DNA from: Riptortus pedestris
Taxonomy: Eukaryota > Arthropoda > Insecta > Hemiptera > Alydidae
Length of the DNA stretch: 64,000 bases
Direction of reading: 5' to 3'
NCBI GenBank assembly: GCA_019009955.1
Contig: CM032228.1
Coordinates: forward strand, 229,685,501-229,749,500
Part shown: piece after piece, positions 47,446-57,205 of the stretch
Numbering within the stretch: position 1 is the first letter of the stretch
Layout of the letters: every line of letters begins with the position of its first letter
Notes under the pieces: generated by a model
The model's input: only the letters and a program-made list of their open reading frames with translations
Database searches by the model: none
What the model was told of the DNA's origin: nothing
Program-made: the position numbers and the translations under genes

Positions 47446-48234
47446 CTGTTACCGATCTAGCGGACGCAATTTTTGATTAATCCTAACAAAACTTCATATT
47501 AAGGCGTTTTATGTAAAAAGAAAGATCAAGTTCGTTAACGGCTGAAATCGGACCAGTGGGAGGGGGGGTTTAGAGGGGGGATTTTTGAAAATTCGAAATA
47601 TCTCCGTTACTATACGTCGGATCGAAAAATTATACAGAATCAATCTTATTACAAATTAAATTTACTATAAATATTGTTATATACATTTATTCTCTATCTT
47701 GAATATTAACCGAGATATTTGGCTTTTTTCAGTTTTCACCAAACCGCCACTTCTACTCATGTTACGTAAACAATACTCTGATACATAATAAATCACATTA
47801 TTGAAAGTTTAAATACCAAAAATTGTATTCAAGAGACCTTTATTATACGAGATACATGCAAATATGGACTGGTGACTCCCCCCCCCCCATCTTAAAGTTT
47901 TGGACTACTAAAATATTATTGATTGAGATAACAATTATTCTGGCTCATTATTAATTACAGTACTAGATATAGTAAATAGTTCTCAATAAAATTAATGTGT
48001 TATATTCTGATATATTTCAGTAATTGTTTTTCTTTCCGGTGTGAGGCGGGCCGACCCGTTTGTTTACATTTCTAACCTAACGCTTCCTGTCGGCAGGCTA
48101 TTGAAATTGGATGAAACATTTCTTATTTCCGTTTGTATTTATTCACGGTGTTGTGTTAGCAGTATGTATATTTATCTATTACTAAACTTTACGAGGGAAC
48201 GCTGCTTAGTTTACGCAGTCCCTGCGTGACGGAC
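47262..48234 (+). mobile_element. HINE-like element, subtype B, full length
   Basis: Best complete B copy. TTTT/AGCAGATTTCCC with the perfect 20-bp palindrome; GACGAAGAAAATGAGGTCC-type block; (TA)n 47386-47441; the GGGAGGGGGGGTTTAGAGGG run; paired AAATATCTC motifs; B region with C10 run at 47878; CTGCTTAGTTTACGCAG..CTGCGTGACGGAC/TTTTTT. It is an inverted neighbour of 45872-46657. Confidence 0.87.
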
Positions 48235-48253
48235 TTTTTTAACTTACAAAACT

Positions 48254-48298
48254 ATATATATATATATATATATTTCTATATATATATATATATATATT
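48254..48298. repeat. (TA)n microsatellite
   Basis: TA run with one TTTCTA interruption, just after the preceding HINE. Confidence 0.9.
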
Positions 48299-48399
48299 CA
48301 CCTCCAAAGCCAATGTAAAATATATGTTAAAACCCATCTGATTGAAAAGTGGCAACAACGATGGTTTGTAACTATGTAACTAATAAAGAAAAACATTTA

Positions 48400-48515
48400 A
48401 AACGGAATTCATTAAATAAAATCATTAGTCCCACCCTCGATAGAAAAGGGTGGTAACCTGTAGACAACCCGTCCCCATTAACCTAGTTCCAAAAAGTGGA
48501 CGGTAATAAACAATT
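48400..48515 (+). mobile_element. SINE-1 fragment (3' part)
   Basis: ATTCATTAAATAAAATCATT, AGTCCCACCC, GATAGAAAAGGGTGGTAACC, TGTAGACAACCCGTCCCCAT and AAAAAGTGGACGGTAATAAA, the standard tail order. Confidence 0.75.
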
Positions 48516-48999
48516 TAATTTTAATAATGTCAACATAAAAGGCAATACCTTTTGATTATACAACTGCGCAAACATGTCAACATTTAATATAAGACTGCAG
48601 GCTATTGACAAACCAACTACAAATACTAAAACATAACATCAAAAGACAAAAAGGCAAATTTCCAATGGAAGAAGACAAACTATTTTTAAAATATAACAAT
48701 GAGCTTAAAATATTTTCAGAACATGCATTTGATACAATTTATTGGTATAATACTTAAAGCAGATAAAACAACTATACTTAAAGTATTTATGGATACCAAA
48801 TAATTCTTGTTTTAAGGCTATAAATTTTCTCTTTATGTACTTTTATTTTTATGTGACGTTATTATTGTTAGTGGTTTGTATATAACCTTTACTCTCGAAA
48901 TAATTTATAGATAAATTATTTGTAATATACTCCAAATACATGTGATATGCTAACTTTCATGGGAAATACAGAAAAAATACACAGCCTTCTTCTTATAGG

Positions 49000-49001
<2 letters not shown>

Positions 49002-49053
<52 letters not shown>
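49002..49053. repeat. (TA)n microsatellite
   Basis: Uninterrupted TA run of about 26 units, not embedded in a recognisable HINE. Confidence 0.93.
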
Positions 49054-49059
<6 letters not shown>

Positions 49060-49114
49060 AATAAATGTCATATATTTTAAAATAATATATAAAATAAATT
49101 TATTTATTTATTAA

Positions 49115-49215
49115 CACCCTCTTCCCGGTAATGAGGCTAATCCATTGTATGCAAGGTTAGACTAAGGATTTTATTTAAAAGTTCTGAACTCATGAATTAA
49201 TTAAGTGAAAATAAA
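49115..49215 (-). mobile_element. SINE-1 fragment, decayed
   Basis: GGTTAGACTAAGGATTTTAT-TTAA and GAACTCATGAATTAATTAAG resemble the minus-strand SINE-1 middle part. The flanks are not recognisable. Confidence 0.4.
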
Positions 49216-49712
49216 TAAAATCGAATGAAAGAACTACAGATAATATAATCCAGTAGGCATCCACAGGTTCTAGATCACGTCTATATCTTTTTAATTTTTT
49301 TTCACGAGATAGCTGATTGTAGAAGACTCAGCCCCTTCTGAGAACATCAGACTTAAGTGGTGTCGCTTTGTAAGAGGTTTTGTAAACCGCAAGAGTAGAG
49401 CTACAATAAGTTCTCTGTGCATTTGGTGGTTACTTATAAACGAGGGAGAGCAATGACTTTATTAGTCACGGCAGATATTTCAAGTCATTTGTGAGAAATC
49501 GTGTCATGCGCATGCCCTGAACAGTTAATTCCAATAACATAAGAGAAAGAGAGCACAATAAGAGATATTGTTTAAACCAAAAATTTAAGTCTAATATGTT
49601 GCCAAATATACGATTTTTTATTCTTTCTTGTGAATTGGCCTAATAAGCCCTTATTTTACGAGTACATGAACTAATTTCTACATTGTTGTGCAACATTGAC
49701 AACTATAAAAAA

Positions 49713-50343
49713 TGACTAAGCAGATTTCTTTCGTGCTGGTATGGCACTCGAGTAATATCATCTAATCATATATACTCTAAGTCAAAATTCTATGAATAGC
49801 GGTAGGCAGAAAACAAGACAGTACTGTTAACTTGATTTATATTTGAGAGAATATACTTGAAACAATAATTGTTGAGCATCAATAATTTCTTTTAGGGTTC
49901 TATATCAATTTTTCATCAGACATATCACTAACAGAGATAGTTTGAATTCCCCGCTCTACCCCCCCCCCCACCCACCCGTTTTGAACCATTATCTGATATG
50001 ATCTTTAGGGTTGCATGCTAAAGTCAAATATTGAGAACAAGTAAACATTTTCTAGTTAAGAACATAAAATCTTAAATGATAACCTCAACAAACAACGAAT
50101 TTGCATACATGTGCAAAAAAAATCGGTTAATATTCAATGTAGAGAAAATAAATAGATGACAACACTGACATTCCTTAAATTTTTAGTAAGATCGGTTCAA
50201 TAAAATTGGTCGATCCAATTTATAATAACGGATATATTTCGATTTTTTCCCTCTCTACTCACCCCTCCACTACTCCTATTTCTGTCGTAAACGAAGTTGA
50301 TAACCATAACTCAAAATTACAACCGCTAGACTGGTACCAGAAA

Positions 50344-50407
<64 letters not shown>

Positions 50408-50460
50408 ATTTTTGGAATCATTTCGAAATTCGTGTTACGTGTACAACTTAAATAAGTCAC
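49713..50460 (-). mobile_element. HINE-like element, subtype C, both ends decayed
   Basis: Starts at TGACTAAGCAGATTTCTTTC-GTGCTGGTATGGC (subtype C; hairpin missing), shows the diverged core with the C-run at 49959-49969 and a long (TA)n at 50348-50402, and ends around ATTCGTGTTACGTGTACAAC without a palindrome. Old, diverged copy. Confidence 0.62.
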
Positions 50461-51865
50461 ATGAGGGCCACAATATAAGGCGTTTAAATTTCGAGCGCTG
50501 TGTGGATTCAGTATTTAGAGCATTATCAGTAGCCGTCAAAGCCAAATAAATTGAAAATTCGAATGCTTAAGAGTACATTTTCATACTAATATTTGAGACT
50601 ACAATTATCTTATTATACCTTTAAAACAAATAGAATTTAGTAATGAGACCTGACCCAAACGCTGTATTTTTCAATCTATTTAATTAATGGGTTCAAGTCA
50701 AATACTCTAGATGTATAATTAAATTTGCTTCAGAGGACCGCTCCTGTTTCCCGTCAATAATCCCTTCCTAGAATAATACATCCCGCTAAAAGCCTTCAAC
50801 ATTCAGCGACTGAAACATAATATGTACACAACATATCTCGTCGAAGGAGAGCTAATAACTTGAAAATCCCGGCTCTGAAGTTACACAATGAAGTTAGAAA
50901 GGAGCCTTGAAACTCCTGGAGAGAGCGAGGGGCTTTTTAAACTTTGATAGCTTGCAAGTCCAAAGCTTAGTTTGTTTGGAAGTTGTAGAGCCAACAAGGG
51001 ATTAATAGTGTTCGCCAATATAAATGACAGGGCTTTCGTAAAAAGAGAAAACTCAAAACAATTACAAAATAAACTAACTTCGTATTGTAAAATTAGACTT
51101 GTTCGACAGTATTTGATTTATAATTCGTGTCCATTGTCGCACTATTAGAATTATAATTTATCTAAGACGAATGTGCAGACGAATTTTCTCTTCTATTTAA
51201 GATATTGTCATTCGTCTGATTTTAAAATTCCTACAACGCAGAGCCTTCAAATTCCTAAATTAAGCAAATGTCTTCCTTCCAACAAAAACAGAAAAATGTT
51301 CTAGAAGAGTATATTCTACATTCTCTGAGTAAGAATATTCGAACAAGACATGGTATGAAACTATACATTTTAATAGATTCGTTTTGTGTGAATATCTTGC
51401 GAATTCAAATGGGAAGAACTTCCTAAATACTATGTTTCTTCACGTTAAACTTTGAACTTATTCCATTGTTGTTGTTGTTAGATTGTTGTAGACATCCAAT
51501 CACTATCAAGCATTTAGCTGCACTAAAGCAATGTCATCTGGGTAATAACTACGTATGTATGCTCTGTTACGAATATTTAAAATAATTCAATCTTTGGATC
51601 TTCCTCCACATGACATAGCATTATTGCAAAATTGATTTGTAGAAATCATTTTTGGTTTACATGACCTGCATTTCTAAAATGATCTATTAAACTAGCGACA
51701 TACCAATTAATTATGAATTTATTAAGCCGTTTTAAGTTTGAGCATGTTTAAAGAATATTCGCATTCATCTAGTGCAAATTTTATTTTAATTAAATACTGT
51801 ATATTTTTATTAGTGGCTTGGTGATGAACTTCGTGCAAAGTTATTTATTTATTTTATTATAAATA
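50461..51865. other. Intergenic, nothing recognised
   Basis: Unique sequence; 50740-50990 is somewhat less AT-rich. No supported gene. Confidence 0.45.
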
Positions 51866-52221
51866 GGCACCGAACTCGCCAGAGTTATTTGTGCCTAGGT
51901 AGTCAAGATTCCATTTTCGTTTTGGCTCTTGATCAATGGGCATGGCAATGGCATGAGTTGCATGACAATAAACTCCGCACAGTAAAAAGTAGTGTCAACC
52001 ACTGGAGTACTTCTACAAACACTAAAAGGAGGGATGAAGTATTAATATGCCGCCTTAGAATTGGCCACACAAGGCTCACTCACCAGCACCTAATGAAAAG
52101 AGAAGAACCTCCAACCTGCACTGCTTGTGGAGTAGATCTAACAGTCGCACACATACAGAGTGTAGAAGGTATGAGGACACCAGGAAGTCCCTTGGTATGT
52201 CAGAAGTACTATCGTGCAAAG
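51866..52221 (+). pseudogene. Jockey-type non-LTR retrotransposon ORF2, C-terminal fragment
   Basis: The reading contains WQWHELHDNKLRTVKSS, RRDEVLICRLRIGHTRLTHQ and PPTCTACGVDLTVAHIQ. This is the conserved region after the RNase H domain in Jockey/I-type elements, with a C-x2-C..T-x2-H motif. The usual final Cys is replaced here (HIQSVEG), and no reverse transcriptase or endonuclease domain remains upstream. The frame is cut at 52222 by a piggyBac-like element, whose terminal repeat is translated as a false extension to 52323. Confidence 0.8.
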
Positions 52222-54220
52222 TTAACCCGCCAGCGGGCGCGCTGTTGTATAAAGTGCTACAGCCCCAGGAAAAATGATCCCTCGTCCCTCACAGGAATAT
52301 TTGGGACTTACCCATTTAGCTAATCCTTCCCAACACCCCCCACCACACAATGAATGGGTCATTCGGCGGAAAATCCCCAACGGTCAGTTTGTTTTGCACT
52401 TTCAAGGGAGAAAGTCGTCTTATAGCACTTAGTACAACGTGCGCCCTCTCGTGCACCAACATTTGTTCTTGACTTCTGCTGTGGATTTCTTCATAATGTG
52501 AGTATCCAATGTCCTATAAATTATTGTTCTTAATATTTTTTTAATGATATAATGTTACGAACTTGTATTTAAACAATTATTATTTTTAAAAAAGGTCAAG
52601 GAAAATAATCAGGAACGAGGATATTCCTAGGATTCTTCAAGAGCTCCAAGACCTCTCGGATCAGGAAGAGCATGAAGAAAATGTTTGCAGTTTGTAACTC
52701 AAGTGTTTATTACTGTAATAATTTGGAAATTTATTGCGGAAAACAACCAGAAGGCCCATTCAAAGTTTCTAACACACCTTTAGAAATAGTAAAACGCCTG
52801 ATTGTGCCTCTTGAAAACTCTAATAGGAATATAACAACAGATAACTGGTACACAAGCATTCAATTAGGAGAGTACCTCAAATCGAAAAACCTTACCCTCA
52901 TTGGAACAATCAAAAAGAATAAGAGAGAGATACCTGCTGAATTTTTACCAAACAAAAATAATCCTATCGGGAGCTCTCTTTTGGTTTTCAAAAACATAAA
53001 ACATTGGTAACTTATGCAACAAGAAGAAATAAATCTGTTATATTATTATCGACGATACATGACGATAATACAATTGATCAGTCAACCGGTAAACCTGAAA
53101 TAATTATTGATTACAATAAAACAAAAGGAGGAGTGGATACGATGGACCGTATGATCCAAAATTATACTGTATCACGCGTAACAAAAAGATGGCCTATGTC
53201 AATATTTTTTACGATGCTCAATATCGGAGGAATAAATGCGCATATTCTGCACACACAGAAACATTTGCCAAAGCCCACTAATACGCAAAACATTTTTGAA
53301 AACTTTAGGGATGGAGCTGATGAAAGCTCAATTATGCAAAAGAGCGAAAATTCAAACATTGCCTCTAGATATACGTCATTTTCTTCGAGAAAACAACGGT
53401 ACGGGTCACCGGAACCACAATGCTCAGAACCGCCACCTCAAAAAAAGAAGAAAGGAACCTGTCATGTATGTGGAAGAAAACACAATACTTCAACCACCAT
53501 CACTTGCGACATCTGCCATAAATTTGCATGTAAAAAACATATAAAAAATACAGTGGTTTCTTTATCATGTGACGCTCCGAACGTGAGTGAGGATAGCGAA
53601 TAAAAAAGAAGTAATTGTACGATGCCCTAATATTATATTGTATGGAAGCCAATTTATTTATGTCAACATTTTATATTATTTTATTTATTGCAACAATTTT
53701 TTGTATATTCTTTACATTATATTTATTTGAATTAAATTAATTAGTTTGTTATTTTGATGTTTATATAAATGGAGATTAATTTACGTTATAGATAATTATG
53801 GACTCGAAGATAAAAAATGACATAGAATATTAAATATGAACGTTTCATTTGTATTTTTTCATATTAGATAAACTGTTTTAAAAAATCTCTAATGTAAAAA
53901 TAAATAACTCAGTAAAATACTAGAACTAAATTTATATAAATATAACTAATAAATTATATTATAATTATTATAAATTATAAATAACTAATAAAATTCCTAT
54001 GCGTAACTGAAAATATTTTATTTTTCCATACATCTATAAAAATAAAATATATCTTAAAATGCTATTAAAACACTGTATAATCGAAGAATTGAAAGTATAA
54101 AGTAAAATGAATACATACCCAAAGATCTACATAAGGGAAAATAGAAAAATTGATTGTAGCACAAAGTACTACACGCGCCCGCTCGCGTCATAGAAAAGAG
54201 CGCGCCCGCTCGCGGGTTAA
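52222..54220 (+). mobile_element. piggyBac-like element C (pB-C), about 2.0 kb
   Basis: TTAA at both 52222-52225 and 54217-54220. Terminal inverted repeats CCCGCCAGCGGGCGCGC and, inverted, CCCGCGAGCGGGCGCGC agree at 16 of 17 bases. A second CGCGCCCGCTCGCG copy lies just inside the right end as a subterminal repeat. It contains the best-preserved transposase remnant of the window and sits inside a Jockey-type ORF. Confidence 0.88.
52626..53603 (+). pseudogene. piggyBac transposase, internally deleted and frameshifted
   Basis: The first part is an acidic N-terminal remnant (RILQELQDLSDQEEHEENVC, about 52630-52690). The DDE catalytic domain follows (YYCNNLEIYCGKQPEGPFKV, then ITTDNWYTSIQLGEYL, where the Asp of TTDNWYTS is a family hallmark). 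A one-base frame break lies near 52980-53000. The second frame continues TLVTYATRRNKSVILLSTIH, KTKGGVDTMDRMIQNYTVSR (GGVD, another hallmark) and a C-terminal zinc-binding domain (CHVCGRKH..CDICHKFACKKH). Sequence between the N-terminus and the NLEIY block, including the first catalytic Asp, is missing. Usual length is about 600 residues; about 310 remain. Confidence 0.88.
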
Positions 54221-54599
54221 ACAGGGCAAAATAAATAATACCTCTTGAGCTTGTTACATCATACCTGTAAATAACTACCATCTGTCTGTAATAATATTTT
54301 AAATACACACAGCAAGACAGCACTATTGTTATTTCAAAATTAATGTATCTCCCTTTGTAACATAAACTTAACTTCCCACAGAACGTAAAAAAGTCATGGT
54401 TTTTATAGTCTCCCTTAAGCACCTGTCATTTTCAAAAATTTTATTTTTCCTCTAACTCTAGCGGTAGACGTCACTCTACTCCCTCCTGTCATATTCATCA
54501 GGTGAATTCCCAATAAGTTGTTTTCTAAGTACATAGTTTATTTCGGGGAACCAAGTTATGGCAAGCAAACTTTTGGCCTTGTAGTTTGTAGAATAGTAT

Positions 54600-54745
54600 G
54601 ACTTCTCATCAGTTTCTTCTAAGGAAGCTGGGAGATAGAGGGACGAATAAATCTGTATGTTCTGACTTGTTTTCCTCTAGAATGCGTTTATTAAGTGCAC
54701 ATTCAGAGCAACTGCTCCAGAGCCTGTAAAGAGCTTTATAATGCA
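54600..54745 (-). repeat. R0 interspersed repeat, copy 3 (uninterrupted)
   Basis: The minus strand reads GGAGCAGTTGCTCTGAATGT, TAGAGGAAAACAAGTC, ACATACAGATTTATTCGTCC and CTCCCAGCTTCCTTAGAAGA, colinear with 36880-37240 but without the 234-bp insertion. Confidence 0.68.
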
Positions 54746-55004
54746 GAAGCTTGAATAACATATTGGAAAGTTGGCTATTTTGTACATCCAAGTCTTATCA
54801 GTTAGTCCATAATTCGTATTATTTTATTTTTATAATGACGACGTGAATACATTACGTAGAAAGTTAATGTTGCTAAGCCAAAAAATAATTATCGAAAAAT
54901 AGTCCTTTTTTTGTAATCATTTGTCACTTTTAATGCTTATTGATATAATCGGGTGTGCAGGTGTTTTGATAGAGATTTACAATCAGGACTTTCATATTTT
55001 AAAT

Positions 55005-55034
55005 ATAGCTGATTTCCCTTCAGGGAAATCTCCT
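55005..55034 (-). mobile_element. Solo HINE-like 5' terminus
   Basis: AGCTGATTTCCCTTCAGGGAAATCTCCT/AA is the palindromic end (one central mismatch) without the adjoining block or core. Confidence 0.5.
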
Positions 55035-56002
55035 AATATATGTAATAGCTGGTTTAAAGTACGGAAAAAAGGAATTATTAAATTCAAGAAGAGTAAATTT
55101 CTTTACTTTGTATTTTCGTAGTTAACTTTAGACTCAATTAAGAATTCCTGTTGTTTATATGGTCTGCAGCAAATTGAAACATCTTACATGGAACAGCAGC
55201 GTTCATTTTTTTTTTTGAGCCTGATACAGATGAAGACTACATATGGTATATTTAAAAAAGATTATTAATTCGAATTAAAAAAAAAACACTTTATTATTTA
55301 AAATAACAATTCTAGAATTTATTTGAATGACAAAAGTTTATTATTAATTAGAGTTTGCACAAAACGATGATTTCGGGGAGTAGATGCATAAAACGGCTGT
55401 CTTCCAAATGAACTCTGCAAGGTAGCTGTCCAAGTGGTGTATTAATAAATGATCACCAAATAGTGTTCATAAATGATCTCTCATTTTCTGAAACCGAATA
55501 ACTAAGATAACCTATTCAAGCGAATAGCGGCGCGCGACTTTAAACCAGTAAATATTGTATCTGTAAATAATGAGTGGTTTCCAGTTAACCATTTTGTCAT
55601 TTATAAACCCTAGAAGAGTTATTTTAAATGATAATGATAATAATTTAATTTTGATTTAACCCTTAGTCTACAAGGTGAACTCAGTTACATTATCCATAAG
55701 TTAGAGTGGGATTCCACCCGTCCAGTTTTTTTAATTTGTGGAGGGTGTGAATATGCTAGAAATTATATGGATTTAAATATTTTATTTAATTTTGATGTCT
55801 AAAAGAAATAAGAAAATATTTTTTTAGATTTATTTATTTTTTTTAGGAACATACAAAAAAAATCATATACTTAAGGACAAATATTTTGATTGATCACAGG
55901 TTTTTTAATATATTCAAATAAAATTCTTATAAACAAACAAGAAATCGAACCACATTCAGAAATCGGTCTTTAAGAAAATTTAAACGTACATAAATATATA
56001 CA

Positions 56003-56323
56003 TCAATCATTGGTGAGACACTGCGGGCAAATTGTATTTTTGTGTTCCACACACTTTGATTGTAGAGGTTTGTCAGTCCAGATAGTTTCTATATCTTTGC
56101 CCAACATGGAACGCCTCTCATCGGAATCTGAATCAAATTCAATGTCATCATCTCCCTCATCAGCCGAAAAGACATCCTCCTGATCGTCGTCATTTATTAG
56201 ACTGTCGTCTTCATCTTTAGAGCAAGATTCGTCAATTTCTTCATCAGACTCTGCCTTTGCATCTCAAGCTCCTTCAACACCTCCTCTGGAGTGGTGAAAA
56301 GATGTTTCGGCTCCGTATTTATC
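56003..56323 (-). pseudogene. pB-D acidic domain fused to cysteine-rich tail, DDE domain deleted
   Basis: The minus strand opens with unit D (HLFTTPEEVLKELE), then after a frame change gives a long acidic run (AESDEEIDESCSKDEDDS, QEDVFSADEGDDDIEFDSD). It passes directly into MLGKDIETIWTDKPLQSKC, VEHKNTICPQCLTND and a stop at 56003-56005. The C..H..C-x2-C end fits the piggyBac cysteine-rich domain. Joining N-terminal acidic sequence directly to this tail means the whole catalytic domain was deleted, leaving a possible end-binding fragment. Confidence 0.6.
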
Positions 56324-56860
56324 TAAAAAATATAAGAGGTATACAAGTTGAACTGTTTAATTGAAAAACAAATAGAAAAGGATGAAAAATAAATGATTAC
56401 TCCCTCTTTTTAGTTAAAACAACTAGAAAAATATTATTTTTTCCCTACCTTTCTCTGAGTCCGCTCAGATACTTTTAATTTTTCTTCAGGACAAATAAAA
56501 AATGATTCCTGTTCCGTATTTGTCTAAAAGGTATAAGCTATAAATAAGTAGTAGAATTCGAATGGAAGGATGAAACAGATGAAAAAGGACAAGAAATAAT
56601 TGATTACTCCCTACCTTAATCAGGGTTATCCGCTCAGGTACCTTCAAAGTTTCTCCAGGACTAATAAAATTTGTTGTCCATATTTATCTAAAAAGTACAG
56701 GAGCTAATATTAAAATTTGTGCTATTCAAACAGACAACAGAAGAAAAGTGACAAGACATAAATGACTACCTACCTTGGTCTGTGTTTGCTGATCAAGCAA
56801 CTTCAATATTTCTTCAGGAGTCTTAAAAATTTTTTTCTTCTCCATATTTATCGAATTAAT
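56289..56860 (-). repeat. Tandem array of four exon-like units (about 160 bp period)
   Basis: Minus-strand units A (56774-56845, starts ATG: MEKKKIFKTPEEILKLLDQQ), B (56615-56687), C (56449-56523) and D (from 56323) each encode a variant of x-TPEExLKxLexQ. A, B and C end at a GTAGG 5' splice-like site. B, C and D are preceded by a TAG 3' splice-like site (TTTTAG/ATAAATAYGGA). Donor-to-donor spacings are 159 and 166 bp. Unit A has CG in place of AG, consistent with being the first exon. Confidence 0.6.
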
Positions 56861-57205
56861 CTCGAAAACATGCGAAAAAAAAACAATCCGTGCTGTTGAA
56901 ATGAAAAGGAAATAATAAAACACAAGAAATAAATAGTTACACTAAACATCAAAGTGGGGTGGGACCCCACCCGTATGCTAATACTGTAAACAATAAGGTG
57001 GGGTGATGTACCACCCAAAAATTGAAATTCGGTTCTACTAATACGTTTTGATACAGTATTCACTCACCTTACTCCTCTGACCTCAAGTATGGAGGGGACT
57101 GGGTACCTAGAACCCCCACCCGCTATGCCACATCGTTCTCCCACCATGCAAGGTCAATAGTGCTCTGGCTGAGGTTCCACCCCCACCGTGTGGACTAAGG
57201 GTTAA

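Larger units (their letters stand above)
48516..49712. other. Intergenic with microsatellite and SINE fragment
   Basis: (TA)n at 49002-49053. A weak minus-strand SINE-1 fragment is listed separately at 49115-49215. No supported gene. Confidence 0.45.
54221..55655. other. Intergenic with an R0 copy and a HINE end
   Basis: No recognisable continuation of the Jockey-type ORF beyond the piggyBac insertion. Otherwise unique AT-rich sequence. Confidence 0.45.
55656..57205 (-). mobile_element. piggyBac-like element D (pB-D), about 1.55 kb
   Basis: TTAA at 55656-55659 and 57202-57205. The inverted ends CCCTTAGTCTACAAGGTG and CCCTTAGTCCACACGGTG agree at 16 of 18 bases. GTGGGRYYCCACCC-type palindromes near both ends (55708, 56955, 56998) look like subterminal binding sites. 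The minus strand encodes repeated small exon-like units, an acidic domain and a cysteine-rich end, but no catalytic domain. Confidence 0.83.

Noticed and set aside
52222..52323. C-terminal extension of the Jockey-type ORF (KLTRQRARCC and onward)
   Set aside because: It is read-through into the piggyBac terminal repeat, not part of the retrotransposon protein.
52672..53603. Domesticated host gene derived from piggyBac
   Set aside because: Intact TTAA borders and terminal repeats, a frameshift and an internal deletion indicate a defective transposon.
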